From the NCBI GenBank assembly GCA_965263335.1, contig CBDHHE010000001.1, positions 4,340,001 through 4,404,000 on the forward strand: a stretch of 64,000 nucleotides of DNA, in the 5' to 3' direction. A program made the position numbers and the translations under genes. The notes below the pieces were generated by a model. It did not search any database. It was not told the origin of the DNA and saw only the letters and a list, made by a program, of their open reading frames with translations. This DNA comes from Thermohalobaculum sp965263335 (GTDB lineage: Bacteria > Pseudomonadota > Alphaproteobacteria > Rhodobacterales > Rhodobacteraceae). Positions within the stretch are counted from its first letter, which is position 1; each line of letters begins with the position of its first letter. Shown here piece after piece: positions 49,801 through 58,548 of the stretch.

Positions 49801-52315
49801 CTTCAAGCAGCTCCCGGATCGCTTCTGCTTCTGCTTCCAGATTTTTCAGATAAGTGTTGACCTCTTGCGCGGTGGCGTTCTCGTCAGGAGGCTCGGGTGC
49901 AAGTAGCAATGTATCGACGGTTTCAAGAAATGTAGGATCATGATCTGAGAGGATCTCACGCGCTTGGTCAGGGATGGCACTTGAATCGCCGTCAACTGCC
50001 ATCATTGCCAGCCTGGCTGCTTCACCAGTACTTGGCGCTGCGTCGAGCTTTTTCTCGAGCGCTGTACGCGCGGTGGCAGTCTGATCCAACTGCGAAGCGG
50101 CACGAGCGAGTGCCTTCAAAACCACCGGCCGTTGTTCGTCATCATCGGACATTGCCGCCACGCTGCGATTTAGGTGTCCGAGTGCTTGCTCTGGCTGCCC
50201 ACCCGCAAGCATCGCTCGCCCAGTGAGGCTATCTCTGATGGGACCGTTCGCCAAAGCTCCGGCAATCTCGATAACTTCCCGAAGATCGCCTACCTCAAGA
50301 TGCGCCTCTGCAAGTTTCTTAGACAACTCTGGGTCTGTGAGATCTCCCTCACGCAAAACATCGGCGGCGAGACGTGGAGCCCCGGTCTCCAGCAATGAGT
50401 ATGCAAGAGCTTGCCGGAAGCCACTCCGTGCCAATGCATCAGCAAAGCGATTTGGATCATCTAGATATATGAGCGCCAGAGGTCGGGATGCTCCGGTTTG
50501 CTCAGGTTCAGACACGACATTCGTCAGCAGTGACAAGTGATCGTATTCGCTTATCAAGCCAGCCTCTACGCCATACGAAAGCAAATCAATCACAGCGTCC
50601 TTGCTGTCGTGTCGTTGGAGCAATTGTACTTCTTGCTCGAATGCGCGTTGGCCGAGTTTGGTGCCGCGTTCCTGACGCGCCAGTATTCCGAGATCTGCCT
50701 CCAGCCTCGCTGCGTCTAGGCGCCCGACTGCTTCTCCGCTAAGCAACATGTCTGCGAGCATCACAGTTGCCGCGGTAGCCTCTTCGGTTGGGATGAGCCT
50801 CGCGCTACGAAGCGAGTCGATGGCAGAGAGAGTATCTTCGTCCCAACGCGCAATGCGTGCATCGAGCAAATGTGTGGCAGGATCGCGACTTACCCGCCTG
50901 GAATTGTCACGTTGCGCATAAGACTGCATTCTTCGAGCGGTATCCCACGCCCCGGCATCGGCTGCCGCAAGGCCGATAAGAGAGGCCACTCGATCTCGTA
51001 GTTGAACAGGGATTCGTTCGATGGCCCTACCTGCATTGGCTTCAGCCAATAGCGCTCCTCTTGCATTGCCGGCAGATGCCTGTGCCAGAGCGTGCCATAG
51101 AGCATGGTCTCCAGTGCAGTCAGATCGCATCAAGATTGCACTTGGACCAAGTGCACGACCGTCCAAGACTGTGGCGACTTCTTCGAGAAGATCGCGGAGC
51201 TCATGTTTCGGAACGAAAGTCGCTAAAACGGAGCGAGCTTCATCCGTCATGCGATGGGCAAGGTAAAGTCGAGTCAATTCAATTGCTACGTCGCTATCTG
51301 CCCGGTCAAATTCTCCTGCAATTCGACTGCGCAGCTCAGCGATTTGAGAACTTGTGTTCCGCTCTGCGGTCGGAGCGGGTAACCTCAGAGCTTCGTTGTC
51401 CTGGCAAACGTGATTTTGAGTTCTGGTGAGACCGTAGTTCATACGGGCTTCTGACAAAGCGCCCGGAGCGTCCAGCGTCGACAGCTGAGAAGACAAATCA
51501 GGATGAAGCCATTCGAAGGGTTGAGGATTGCCAAGCTCTTCTTTCGGCGGTCTCGAATCCTCTTCGTCATCTGGCAATACTTGTCTTTGCAGCCGACCAT
51601 TCTTCGTATGGTCAGAACCAGTGTGTGAATGATCGACTGTAGGGTCCGTCACGACTGCTTCTTCACGTTTCGCTGGAAGCAGCTCTGCCCTCGCATCCGG
51701 CTTCAGGTCAATCAATCCGGCATCTGCGGCGCGTCGAAGTTGCGCAATCAACCTCTCCCGCGCCTCATCCATACCTACTGGCTCCTGTGCAGCTATCGTT
51801 GCATCACCCTGTAGGTCAGCTTCAATGCGCGTTGTGCGTTTAACTGGGATTGGTGAGTTGCTTGGGGAGCGAGTCTTTGAAGGTCCTTGCTTGATCGAGC
51901 TTTGCGCTTTCTGTGGTCTTGCACCCGATGTCATTTGGATGGCACGAATTCCAAGTTCAGTTTGGCCATCGCCTCGAAGCAAAACACTGCAGTCACAACC
52001 GAGTGTCAGCGACAGGATTTGATCTGATCCTTCGCTCCTAGTCTCAATCGCATCTAGCCATCCGTCGGTTGCTGACGGCTCCACGCTCTCGATATCGATG
52101 GTTTGGGCTAACCCCGGAAACCGGAGCTCGATTCCTCTCCCGTCTTGGGCCTGCGTCCAACCTTCGGTCGGCCAGTGCTCCAACGCCAAACCGCGCGCTC
52201 CTTCGAACCTCAGTTTGAGCGCCTCAGATCCCTGAGCTTGAACTGCTGCTGCCACCAGTACGCCGAGCGCTGTCAAACTGCCAATTCGAGTGAAGATTTG
52301 CGGCATCTTGCTCAC
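49793..52315 (-). CDS. Large periplasmic TPR-like protein of the flagellar operon
   Basis: An 840-residue protein with a signal peptide (ALGVLVAAAVQAQGSE) and no further membrane segment, so likely periplasmic. Residues about 30-130 are beta-rich (LRFEGARGLALEHWPTEGW, LTLGCDCSVLLRG); a Ser/Pro/Lys-rich linker follows; about 320-810 is alpha-helical with TPR-like pairs such as TRLYLAHRMTDEARSVLATF, AMLAGGQPEQALGHLNRSVA and ALARAASQLDQTATARTALE. I do not know a named family. It overlaps motA and flgF by 4 and 8 bases, so it is co-translated with motor and rod proteins. A role like that of rhizobial MotC, holding stator or rod parts in the periplasm, is a guess from position. Confidence 0.8.
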   Translation of the reverse strand: MSKMPQIFTRIGSLTALGVLVAAAVQAQGSEALKLRFEGARGLALEHWPTEGWTQAQDGRGIELRFPGLAQTIDIESVEPSATDGWLDAIETRSEGSDQILSLTLGCDCSVLLRGDGQTELGIRAIQMTSGARPQKAQSSIKQGPSKTRSPSNSPIPVKRTTRIEADLQGDATIAAQEPVGMDEARERLIAQLRRAADAGLIDLKPDARAELLPAKREEAVVTDPTVDHSHTGSDHTKNGRLQRQVLPDDEEDSRPPKEELGNPQPFEWLHPDLSSQLSTLDAPGALSEARMNYGLTRTQNHVCQDNEALRLPAPTAERNTSSQIAELRSRIAGEFDRADSDVAIELTRLYLAHRMTDEARSVLATFVPKHELRDLLEEVATVLDGRALGPSAILMRSDCTGDHALWHALAQASAGNARGALLAEANAGRAIERIPVQLRDRVASLIGLAAADAGAWDTARRMQSYAQRDNSRRVSRDPATHLLDARIARWDEDTLSAIDSLRSARLIPTEEATAATVMLADMLLSGEAVGRLDAARLEADLGILARQERGTKLGQRAFEQEVQLLQRHDSKDAVIDLLSYGVEAGLISEYDHLSLLTNVVSEPEQTGASRPLALIYLDDPNRFADALARSGFRQALAYSLLETGAPRLAADVLREGDLTDPELSKKLAEAHLEVGDLREVIEIAGALANGPIRDSLTGRAMLAGGQPEQALGHLNRSVAAMSDDDEQRPVVLKALARAASQLDQTATARTALEKKLDAAPSTGEAARLAMMAVDGDSSAIPDQAREILSDHDPTFLETVDTLLLAPEPPDENATAQEVNTYLKNLEAEAEAIRELLEDG

Positions 52316-53178
52316 GCCGCGGTTTTCACATTCTTGAGCGCTTCATCGAGCTCATTGAACGATGGGCGAATGTCATGGGGCAGGTTCTGACGGGCAACCT
52401 CGACACATATTTGTGGCGAGTGTTTGTGCAGGTTTGCGACCAGAGTATCCCGGATAAGCTCGTAAAACTTATGATCTGCTTCGGTCAACGCTTTGATTTT
52501 ATTTGCGAAAGGCCCTGTCAAACCATAGGCAAGGAAAACACCAAGAAAGGTTCCCACGAGCGCGCCGCCGATCAGGCGCCCGAGAACTTCCGGCGGCTGA
52601 TCGATTGATCCCATAGTTTTAATCACGCCAAGAACCGCAGCAACGATTCCAAGAGCCGGAAGTCCATCTGCCATTGTCTGGATCGCGTGCGAAGAATGCA
52701 TCGCGTGATGCAGCTTTCCATCAAGCTGTTTCTGAAACACGTCTTCCAGCTGGTGAGGGTCGTCATAGTTCATCATGCCCATGCGGATGGCGTCACAAAT
52801 CATGTCGACGGCATCGTGATCGGCCAAAATCCTAGGGTATGCTTGGAATATTGGTGATCCGTTCGGATCCTCGATATGGGCTTCGATTGATACGGGATCC
52901 TTGCGCGCAATTTTGATGAGATTGAACAACAGGCACAGCAGGTCCTGAAAGTCATCGCGCTTCCACTTGGGGCCGGAGAAGACTTTCTTGAGATCATGAA
53001 GTGTGTGCTTCATTGTCGGGCCGTCATTTGCAATGACGAACGCGCCAACGGCTGCACCGCCGATCATCATCATCTCGAACGGGAGTGCCTTGATGATAAT
53101 CCCAAGTTTGCCACCGGCAGCGAGATAGCCGCCGAAGACCATGACGAACACCACAACGATGCCGATTATGCTGCCCAT
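52312..53178 (-). CDS. motA: Flagellar motor stator protein A
   Basis: A 288-residue stator subunit with four membrane segments. Signature regions are MGSIIGIVVVFVMVFGGYLA, EMMMIGGAAVGAFVIAN, ADGLPALGIVAAVLGVIKTM and GTFLGVFLAYGLTGPFANKI. MotA surrounds MotB and converts ion flow into torque on FliG. No motB gene lies in the window. It lies 80 bases downstream of motE, and its stop overlaps the TPR gene start. Confidence 0.97.
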   Translation of the reverse strand: MGSIIGIVVVFVMVFGGYLAAGGKLGIIIKALPFEMMMIGGAAVGAFVIANDGPTMKHTLHDLKKVFSGPKWKRDDFQDLLCLLFNLIKIARKDPVSIEAHIEDPNGSPIFQAYPRILADHDAVDMICDAIRMGMMNYDDPHQLEDVFQKQLDGKLHHAMHSSHAIQTMADGLPALGIVAAVLGVIKTMGSIDQPPEVLGRLIGGALVGTFLGVFLAYGLTGPFANKIKALTEADHKFYELIRDTLVANLHKHSPQICVEVARQNLPHDIRPSFNELDEALKNVKTAA

Positions 53179-53258
53179 GACGGTTCTCGCGATCCTGGTC
53201 TGTTTCTCAGCCTTGATTGAAGACCTTAGCGGTCAACAATTGAGGAAGGCTGAAGAGC

Positions 53259-53891
53259 TCAGGGTTTCTGGCGATCTTCCCGGCCTACATTTCGTCCGGC
53301 TAGGAGCAGGCTGACCGCATAGGCCTTATCCGCGTCCATGCTCGCCATTATGAGGGCCGCAACATCGGGACGCATTTCTCCGAGGAACCCGGCGGCAAAG
53401 GAAGGCGCCATCTCGTTGAAAATCTGCCCCGCCTGCTTGGGCTTCATCTTCTCGTACATTTCAGCTAGTCGACGAACATCTTTTGCAGCGGCGTCGTCAA
53501 CGAGAGCTGCGGTGCGTGAGAGCCGTTCACGGGCAGCTTCGATTTCGGTGAGTCGCTCACGTAACCGCTTCTCAATGGTCTGCAGCTTTTCTTCACGCGC
53601 ATCCAACTCAGATTCTCGTTCATCCAGCGAGCTGCGAACGCGTCTCAATTCGGCAACAAGAACGGAAGGCTCGGCTTGGTCAGGCTCGACGGGCGTCGCA
53701 TTGTCTTCTGCGGTGACAACGTCGACCACCTGAGGAGTCACGACCGGGTTCCCGTAGCCATCGTCTTGTCCGACAGGGAGTGCCGCGATGACATCCCCTG
53801 CACGCAGCACCGCTGATACGGCAAAACAAGCTGATAGTACAATCAATGCGCTTACGCGCCCAAGCTGGGCTGACTTTTTGGGAGTGCTCAC
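53259..53891 (-). CDS. motE: MotE-like flagellar motor chaperone (MgtE_N-type)
   Basis: A 210-residue protein with an N-terminal signal/anchor (ALIVLSACFAVSAVLRAGDV), a charged coiled coil (about 85-135, LDERESELDAREEKLQTIEK), and a C-terminal MgtE-N-like helical domain with MYEKMKPKQAGQIFNEMAP and DVAALIMASMDADKAYAVSL. In Sinorhizobium, MotE chaperones periplasmic MotC; here the large periplasmic TPR protein in the same operon could be its client. It overlaps DUF6468 by four bases. Confidence 0.82.
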   Translation of the reverse strand: MSTPKKSAQLGRVSALIVLSACFAVSAVLRAGDVIAALPVGQDDGYGNPVVTPQVVDVVTAEDNATPVEPDQAEPSVLVAELRRVRSSLDERESELDAREEKLQTIEKRLRERLTEIEAARERLSRTAALVDDAAAKDVRRLAEMYEKMKPKQAGQIFNEMAPSFAAGFLGEMRPDVAALIMASMDADKAYAVSLLLAGRNVGREDRQKP

Positions 53892-54472
53892 AGCGCCATC
53901 CTCTCGACCTTGAGGAGGTTGTCATCAGATTGCGAGGCGCTCTTGTCACTTTCCTGTCCAGGAATGAAACCAAGGCGTTCTTCACCGGCGGATTCCACGT
54001 CGGGTTTGTCGTCCAGCTCTAGCTCTGATTCATCAATCTCGAGATCATCCACGTCTGGCAGGTCAGTGTTTTCGTCAGGTGCGTTGACTTCTTCGACCAC
54101 TTGAGGCGGGTCCATTTCTGCCCTGGACGTGTCTTCTTTGGGCTCGTCAGCCTCCTCTCGGGGAGGAAGGTCATAGTCGTCTCGGCGATCGAGCAGCTTC
54201 TCGGCCTCTACTACGATACGCTCAAGCGATGCGGCGACTTTTTTGGACTGTGCTATCTCGCGCGCGAGCCTTTCCGATGCGGACTTGGCCGATCCGCGCA
54301 TTTCCTTCACCGCAGCGCGTGTCTCCGCCAGGGCGGCGTTGAACTGAAGCAACTGCTGCCCCAGCCCATCCTCGGTGCTGGTCAATCGGCGCAGGCGCCG
54401 ACTGAGCACGAAACAATAGATGGCAGCGGTCAGACAAGTCGCGACCAGCAAGCCATCGGCAATCAACGACAT
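53888..54472 (-). CDS. DUF6468 flagellar-operon membrane protein
   Basis: A 194-residue protein with one N-terminal membrane helix (LLVATCLTAAIYCFVLSRRL), a coiled-coil stretch (about 35-95) including LQFNAALAETRAAVKEMRG, and a strongly acidic, disordered C-terminal half. This fits the DUF6468 family found only in alphaproteobacterial flagellar loci. The function is unknown. It is between fliL (10-base gap) and motE (overlap). Confidence 0.78.
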   Translation of the reverse strand: MSLIADGLLVATCLTAAIYCFVLSRRLRRLTSTEDGLGQQLLQFNAALAETRAAVKEMRGSAKSASERLAREIAQSKKVAASLERIVVEAEKLLDRRDDYDLPPREEADEPKEDTSRAEMDPPQVVEEVNAPDENTDLPDVDDLEIDESELELDDKPDVESAGEERLGFIPGQESDKSASQSDDNLLKVERMAL

Positions 54473-54482
54473 GCCGCACTCC

Positions 54483-55043
54483 TCAATTCAAAACAAATTC
54501 TTGGATCAGCAAGTCACGCACTGATCCCTCTGGTGCTACTAGCTGAACGCGACGCAGCATTTGCGCGCGCAATCGCATCATTGCCCGGGGTTGCTCGAAG
54601 TCGCGTTCATCAACTGCGCGCAGGTAGGTGTTCAGTACATCGGTGACGCGCGGCGTGACACTTTCGACTTGGGCTTTTGCGGCGGGATCCACTTCAATGT
54701 CGACCCGCAGTTTCAGGTGCGTCGAGCGAGATTGCGGGCCCAACGATATGATGATGGGTTCGACTGGAATGAAGGTTGGTATTTCCGCCGTCGAGTAGTC
54801 TTTCTTCTCGCCTTCATCACCCTTATCGTCTTTCGCATATTCGTCGCCTTCCTCAGGCGCTGCGCCGAACATGCCGGCAATCGCCGACGGTACAGGAATC
54901 ATGCCTGAGAACACGCCAAAGAAAGTCACGCCGCCGAGCACCACAGCGCCGATCAGTCCGAACAGCAGTCCTTTGCCGCCCTTCTTGGGCGTCTCCTCAG
55001 CCTCGGTATCGGCCTCGGGCGCGTCTTTCTGCGCGTCGCTCAT
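54483..55043 (-). CDS. fliL: Flagellar basal-body-associated protein FliL
   Basis: A 186-residue single-pass membrane protein. A cytoplasmic acidic/Lys segment is followed by the anchor LLFGLIGAVVLGGVTFFGV, a linker, and the FliL domain with FIPVEPIIISLGP, LKLRVDIEVDPAAKAQVES and LNTYLRAVDERDFEQPRAMM. FliL rings surround stators and increase torque or stability. It is the first gene of the leftward motor/rod operon and is divergent from fliF across 144 bases. Confidence 0.94.
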   Translation of the reverse strand: MSDAQKDAPEADTEAEETPKKGGKGLLFGLIGAVVLGGVTFFGVFSGMIPVPSAIAGMFGAAPEEGDEYAKDDKGDEGEKKDYSTAEIPTFIPVEPIIISLGPQSRSTHLKLRVDIEVDPAAKAQVESVTPRVTDVLNTYLRAVDERDFEQPRAMMRLRAQMLRRVQLVAPEGSVRDLLIQEFVLN

Positions 55044-55187
55044 CGACTCGCACTCCCCAATTTTTACGGGATCACTGCGCTAAACTAAGCCTATTTCCCT
55101 AAACCGATTCTTAAGTCTGTTCGGATCAGTTGATGTGGCGCTGAGCAGAAGCTCTCGGCGCAGCAGCGTTTGTGTTGAAGGCCAAGA

Positions 55188-56822
55188 ATGAGCCAATTGT
55201 TCGAGACCTGGCAGGCTTTGGATCTGCGTCGACGCATCGTTCTTGCGGGAGCGGTGATTCTGACAATTGCCGCAGTGTTGTCTCTTGCCAACATTGCGAC
55301 CCGTCCCGGTATGTCGCTTCTATACTCTGGTTTGGACCCCGCAGCCGCAGGTGAAGTCGTCGGTTCTCTTGAACAAATGGGTGTGGTCTCGGAAGTGCGC
55401 GGCGACGCGATCTACGTAACCGAGGATGCGCGTGACCGCGTGCGGTTGGCACTTGCGCGCGAAGGGCTGCCCAGACAGGGACAGGCGGGGTACGAGCTGC
55501 TCGACCAGATCTCTGGTTTCAGCGCCACCTCCGACATGTTCGACGCGGCCTACTGGCGTGCAAAGGAAGGTGAGCTCGCGCGGACGATTCTGGCATCGCC
55601 CGGTGTGCGCGCGGCACGTGTTCATATTGCTGTTCCATCGCGTCGACCATTTGCGCGCAGCGGATCGGGCACGACGGCGGCGATCACGGTCACGATGTCT
55701 GGTGGCGCCCTCACACCAGAACAGGCAACGGCGCTTCGCTATGTTGTGGCGCTCGCAGTCGCTGATCTGAGCCCGGATCAGGTTGCCGTGATTGACAGCC
55801 GCGCGGGCATGGTGCTTGCGCCTGGAACCAACAACCCCTTGACGAACGCCAGCAGCCGCGCTCACGAACGCGAGACAAAGCTGAAAGCGGAAATCGAGCA
55901 GCTCCTGGCCGCGCGGGTCGGGCGCGACAAAGCACGCGTGAGCGTGACGGTTGAGACCGATCGAGAAGCCGAAACATTGACCGAACGGGTCATCAAGCCC
56001 GACACGCGTGTCACAATTCACTCGGACACCGAGGAGATCACCGACGACTCGCAAGGGGCAAACGGCAATGTGACGGTTGCGAGCAATCTACCTGACGGGG
56101 ATGCGAACGCACAGAACACGCGTTCGAGCGCGCGAACCGAAAGTCGGGAGCGGGTCAACTACGATTACTCAGAAGTCCGTCGTGAAACTGTTCGTGCCGC
56201 CGGTGCAATCCGTCGAATCAGTGTTGCCGTCCTCGTGGATGGAATCGTTGCCGAGAACGCGGCCGGCGAGAGTTCGTGGCAGCCGCGAACGCCCGAGGAA
56301 CTGGATACGCTCCGGGAACTTGTCGCTGCTGCGGTGGGCTTCGACGAATCCCGGGGCGATGTGGTGACCGTCGAAAGCATGCCTTTCCAACCGGATGCGA
56401 CGCCTGGCGCACTGGTTGAGTCCTCGCCGATTTCGCGCTTTATCGAGCGCAACGCTCTCACGCTGGTCCAACTCGTCGTTCTTGCGGTTGTCGCGATCAT
56501 TCTGGCCCTGACCGTGATCCGCCCGATGCTGAACGCACGGCCTGAGCCAAATGCCTTCGATGGCATGGCACTTGCCGCGGACGGAGGGGCTGAACTGCAG
56601 ACCCTCGGCGCCGCCGAGCAAGGTGCGCTGCCGAACCCAGAGGGCGGGTCAGGCTCGGAGCGAGAGTCCGAGGAAGATGCAGAATTCGAATCTGACTACC
56701 TGACCACCGAGACATCACCAATTGAAGCACTCCGTGCCATTGTCGCCGATCGTCCCGAGCAGGCGCTGATTGCCTTGCGGGAGTGGCTCGAAGATGAAGA
56801 ATTGAGCGAGGAAGCCGCATGA
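55188..56822 (+). CDS. fliF: Flagellar MS-ring protein
   Basis: A 544-residue MS-ring subunit with two membrane segments (VLAGAVILTIAAVLSLA near residue 19 and LVQLVVLAVVAIILALTVI near 425). Signature regions are LLYSGLDPAAAGEVVGSLEQ, ARVHIAVPSRRPFARSG, the YscJ/FliF ring-building motifs around GGALTPEQATALRYVVALAV, and a C-terminal acidic FliG-binding tail (LREWLEDEELSEEAA). It forms the membrane base of the flagellum. Its stop overlaps the fliH-like start. Confidence 0.97.
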   Translation: MSQLFETWQALDLRRRIVLAGAVILTIAAVLSLANIATRPGMSLLYSGLDPAAAGEVVGSLEQMGVVSEVRGDAIYVTEDARDRVRLALAREGLPRQGQAGYELLDQISGFSATSDMFDAAYWRAKEGELARTILASPGVRAARVHIAVPSRRPFARSGSGTTAAITVTMSGGALTPEQATALRYVVALAVADLSPDQVAVIDSRAGMVLAPGTNNPLTNASSRAHERETKLKAEIEQLLAARVGRDKARVSVTVETDREAETLTERVIKPDTRVTIHSDTEEITDDSQGANGNVTVASNLPDGDANAQNTRSSARTESRERVNYDYSEVRRETVRAAGAIRRISVAVLVDGIVAENAAGESSWQPRTPEELDTLRELVAAAVGFDESRGDVVTVESMPFQPDATPGALVESSPISRFIERNALTLVQLVVLAVVAIILALTVIRPMLNARPEPNAFDGMALAADGGAELQTLGAAEQGALPNPEGGSGSERESEEDAEFESDYLTTETSPIEALRAIVADRPEQALIALREWLEDEELSEEAA

Positions 56823-57460
56823 CAACGGCCCCGTTCGTCCTCGAACGCTTCGACTCAGGGGCAGCATCCGCCATCGTCGTGGAGGCTGAAGTCTCCGACG
56901 TTGAGCTTTGCGGACCCGATTCGATAAGCCAGGAACAGGTGCCTGAGGAGACATTGATCGACCCTTCCGAGCCAGACGGTGAAGATGAGGATCGCGCGGT
57001 CGAAGCCAGAAAAGCAGAGGCGCTCGCCGGGATTGCGTCTTACTTGTCGGACTTGAGTAAGCACCGCTCCGCGGCAGAGCAAGAAGCCCATCAGCGCGCC
57101 TGCGCGGTATTTGTCGAGATGTCAACCGAGCTGCTGCCACGACTAGCCGGGACGGTGTTTCGCCAGCGGCTGGAGGAGCTCGTTGCCGATCTGATGCGTC
57201 GCGCAGGGCATCCGAAGGCAACGCTCTGCGTCTCCGACGAGGACTATGGCGACGTAGCGCAGGCGTTCGAGCACTGCGAGGCAGATGTCGAGACGTGTTT
57301 TACCGTGCGTTCTGCCGGAGATCTGATAGCCGGGCAGGCTCGGTTGGAATGGCCTTGCGGCGGGGCCGCGATCGATGCTGCGCGTTTTGCAGCCGATACA
57401 TTTGCGCAACTGAGCGCCTGTCTCGAAAATTCGAGCGTGAGGAGTTTGTCTGATGGTTGA
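56819..57460 (+). CDS. fliH: FliH-like flagellar export protein
   Basis: A 213-residue acidic, helical protein in the fliH position between fliF and fliN. An acidic N-terminal region is followed by a helical stretch (AALAGIASYLSDL-type, about 60-100) and a C-terminal domain with VADLMRRAGHPKATLCVSDE and GQARLEWPCGGAAIDAARF, which resembles the FliH/HrpE C-terminal. FliH escorts the export ATPase FliI to the C-ring. Sequence similarity is weak, so the call rests on position and on these C-terminal features. It overlaps fliF and fliN. Confidence 0.78.
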   Translation: MTTAPFVLERFDSGAASAIVVEAEVSDVELCGPDSISQEQVPEETLIDPSEPDGEDEDRAVEARKAEALAGIASYLSDLSKHRSAAEQEAHQRACAVFVEMSTELLPRLAGTVFRQRLEELVADLMRRAGHPKATLCVSDEDYGDVAQAFEHCEADVETCFTVRSAGDLIAGQARLEWPCGGAAIDAARFAADTFAQLSACLENSSVRSLSDG

Positions 57461-57800
57461 AAATGAAGGCGAGCAACAGGTGGTGGACGTCGAGGAGGCC
57501 GGAGAGCCACCGACCCACGATCTTCGGGACAACAGCAGTGACGGGAAGCACCGCAGAGCAATCTTCTCGGTGCCCGTCGATGTCGTCGTCAGCGTCGGAC
57601 AGGCACAACCCGTCATCGGAGAACTTCTCGCAATGCGTCGCGACATGGTGCTGCCGCTGTCCAGCCGGGTCGATGATCCCGTTCAGATCATGGTGGGCAA
57701 CCGGGTGATCGCACGCGGCGAACTCGAGGAGATGGGGGAGGAATCAGGCCGGCTTGGTGTGCGCCTCACCGAAGTGGTCGATGTCACGGACCTCTTTTAG
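57453..57800 (+). CDS. fliN: Flagellar switch protein FliN
   Basis: A 115-residue protein consisting of an acidic N-terminal region and the SpoA/FliN domain (about 35-110) with FSVPVDVVVSVGQAQPVIGE, DMVLPLSSRVDDPVQIMVGN and the terminal RVIARGELEEMGEESGRLGV. FliN builds the base of the C-ring and docks FliH. It overlaps fliH by eight bases and fliP by about twenty. Confidence 0.93.
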   Translation: MVENEGEQQVVDVEEAGEPPTHDLRDNSSDGKHRRAIFSVPVDVVVSVGQAQPVIGELLAMRRDMVLPLSSRVDDPVQIMVGNRVIARGELEEMGEESGRLGVRLTEVVDVTDLF

Positions 57801-58548
57801 TTTCGGAGTTGTGTTGCGCACTTGCCTGATCGCCGCGGTTGTCGGCATCTTGATCGCGCTGCCTGTGCCGGTGCTGGCGCAATCGGTATCGATCGACCTG
57901 GGTGGTGAAGGGGGACTGTCAGGCCAAGTCATCCCTCTGTTTCTGATCGTCACGCTCCTCAGCCTCGCCCCAGGCATTGCTGTGATGGTGACGTGCTTTC
58001 CGTTTATGGTGACGGTGCTCTCGCTTCTGCGCCAGGGTATCGGGCTTCAAGCCGCACCTCCCAACATGATGATTATCGCGCTTGCGCTGTTTCTCACCTT
58101 CTTCGTGATGGAGCCTGTGTTTTGGGAGGCGTGGACGACGGGGCTTCGGCCTCTTATGGATGGTGACATCACCGAGGCACAGGGGTTCGAGCGCACGATA
58201 GCGCCGTTTCGTGCCTTCATGGAGGCGCGTGTTCGCCCCGATGTTATCCAAACCCTTGCGGATGCGGTGCCGGCACGTGGAGCGGCCAGTGGGGACGATG
58301 GTGCGCCGCTGTCCCTTCTTGTGCCTGCCTTCATGCTGTCTGAAATCGAACGTGCCTTCGAGATCGGTTTCGTGATCTTCCTGCCGTTTCTGATCATCGA
58401 TCTGGTGGTGGCATCCATCCTGATGTCGATGGGCATGATGATGGTGCCCCCCGTCGTCGTCTCTCTTCCGATGAAGCTTGCCTTTTTCGTGATCGCTGAT
58501 GGCTGGAGTTTGCTGGCCGGCGCTCTTGTTCGAGGATACGCACAATGA
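57781..58548 (+). CDS. fliP: Flagellar export-gate protein FliP
   Basis: A 255-residue integral membrane protein with a cleavable N-terminal signal (VVGILIALPVPVLAQS) and the FliP signatures VTLLSLAPGIAVMVTCFPFM, VLSLLRQGIGLQAAPPNMMI, FEIGFVIFLPFLIIDLVVAS and SMGMMMVPPVVVSLPMKLAF. It forms the export gate with FliQ and FliR, which are not in the window. ATG 57781 overlaps fliN; GTG 57811 is an alternative start. Its stop overlaps the fliG start (ATGA). Confidence 0.95.
   Translation: MSRTSFSFGVVLRTCLIAAVVGILIALPVPVLAQSVSIDLGGEGGLSGQVIPLFLIVTLLSLAPGIAVMVTCFPFMVTVLSLLRQGIGLQAAPPNMMIIALALFLTFFVMEPVFWEAWTTGLRPLMDGDITEAQGFERTIAPFRAFMEARVRPDVIQTLADAVPARGAASGDDGAPLSLLVPAFMLSEIERAFEIGFVIFLPFLIIDLVVASILMSMGMMMVPPVVVSLPMKLAFFVIADGWSLLAGALVRGYAQ

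Noticed and set aside
55044..55187. CtrA-like (TTAA-N7-TTAA) or sigma-54 sites between fliL and fliF
   Set aside because: Best match CTAAACCGATTCTTAAG has a mismatch and wrong spacing, and no GG-N10-GC pair fits; not enough to call.
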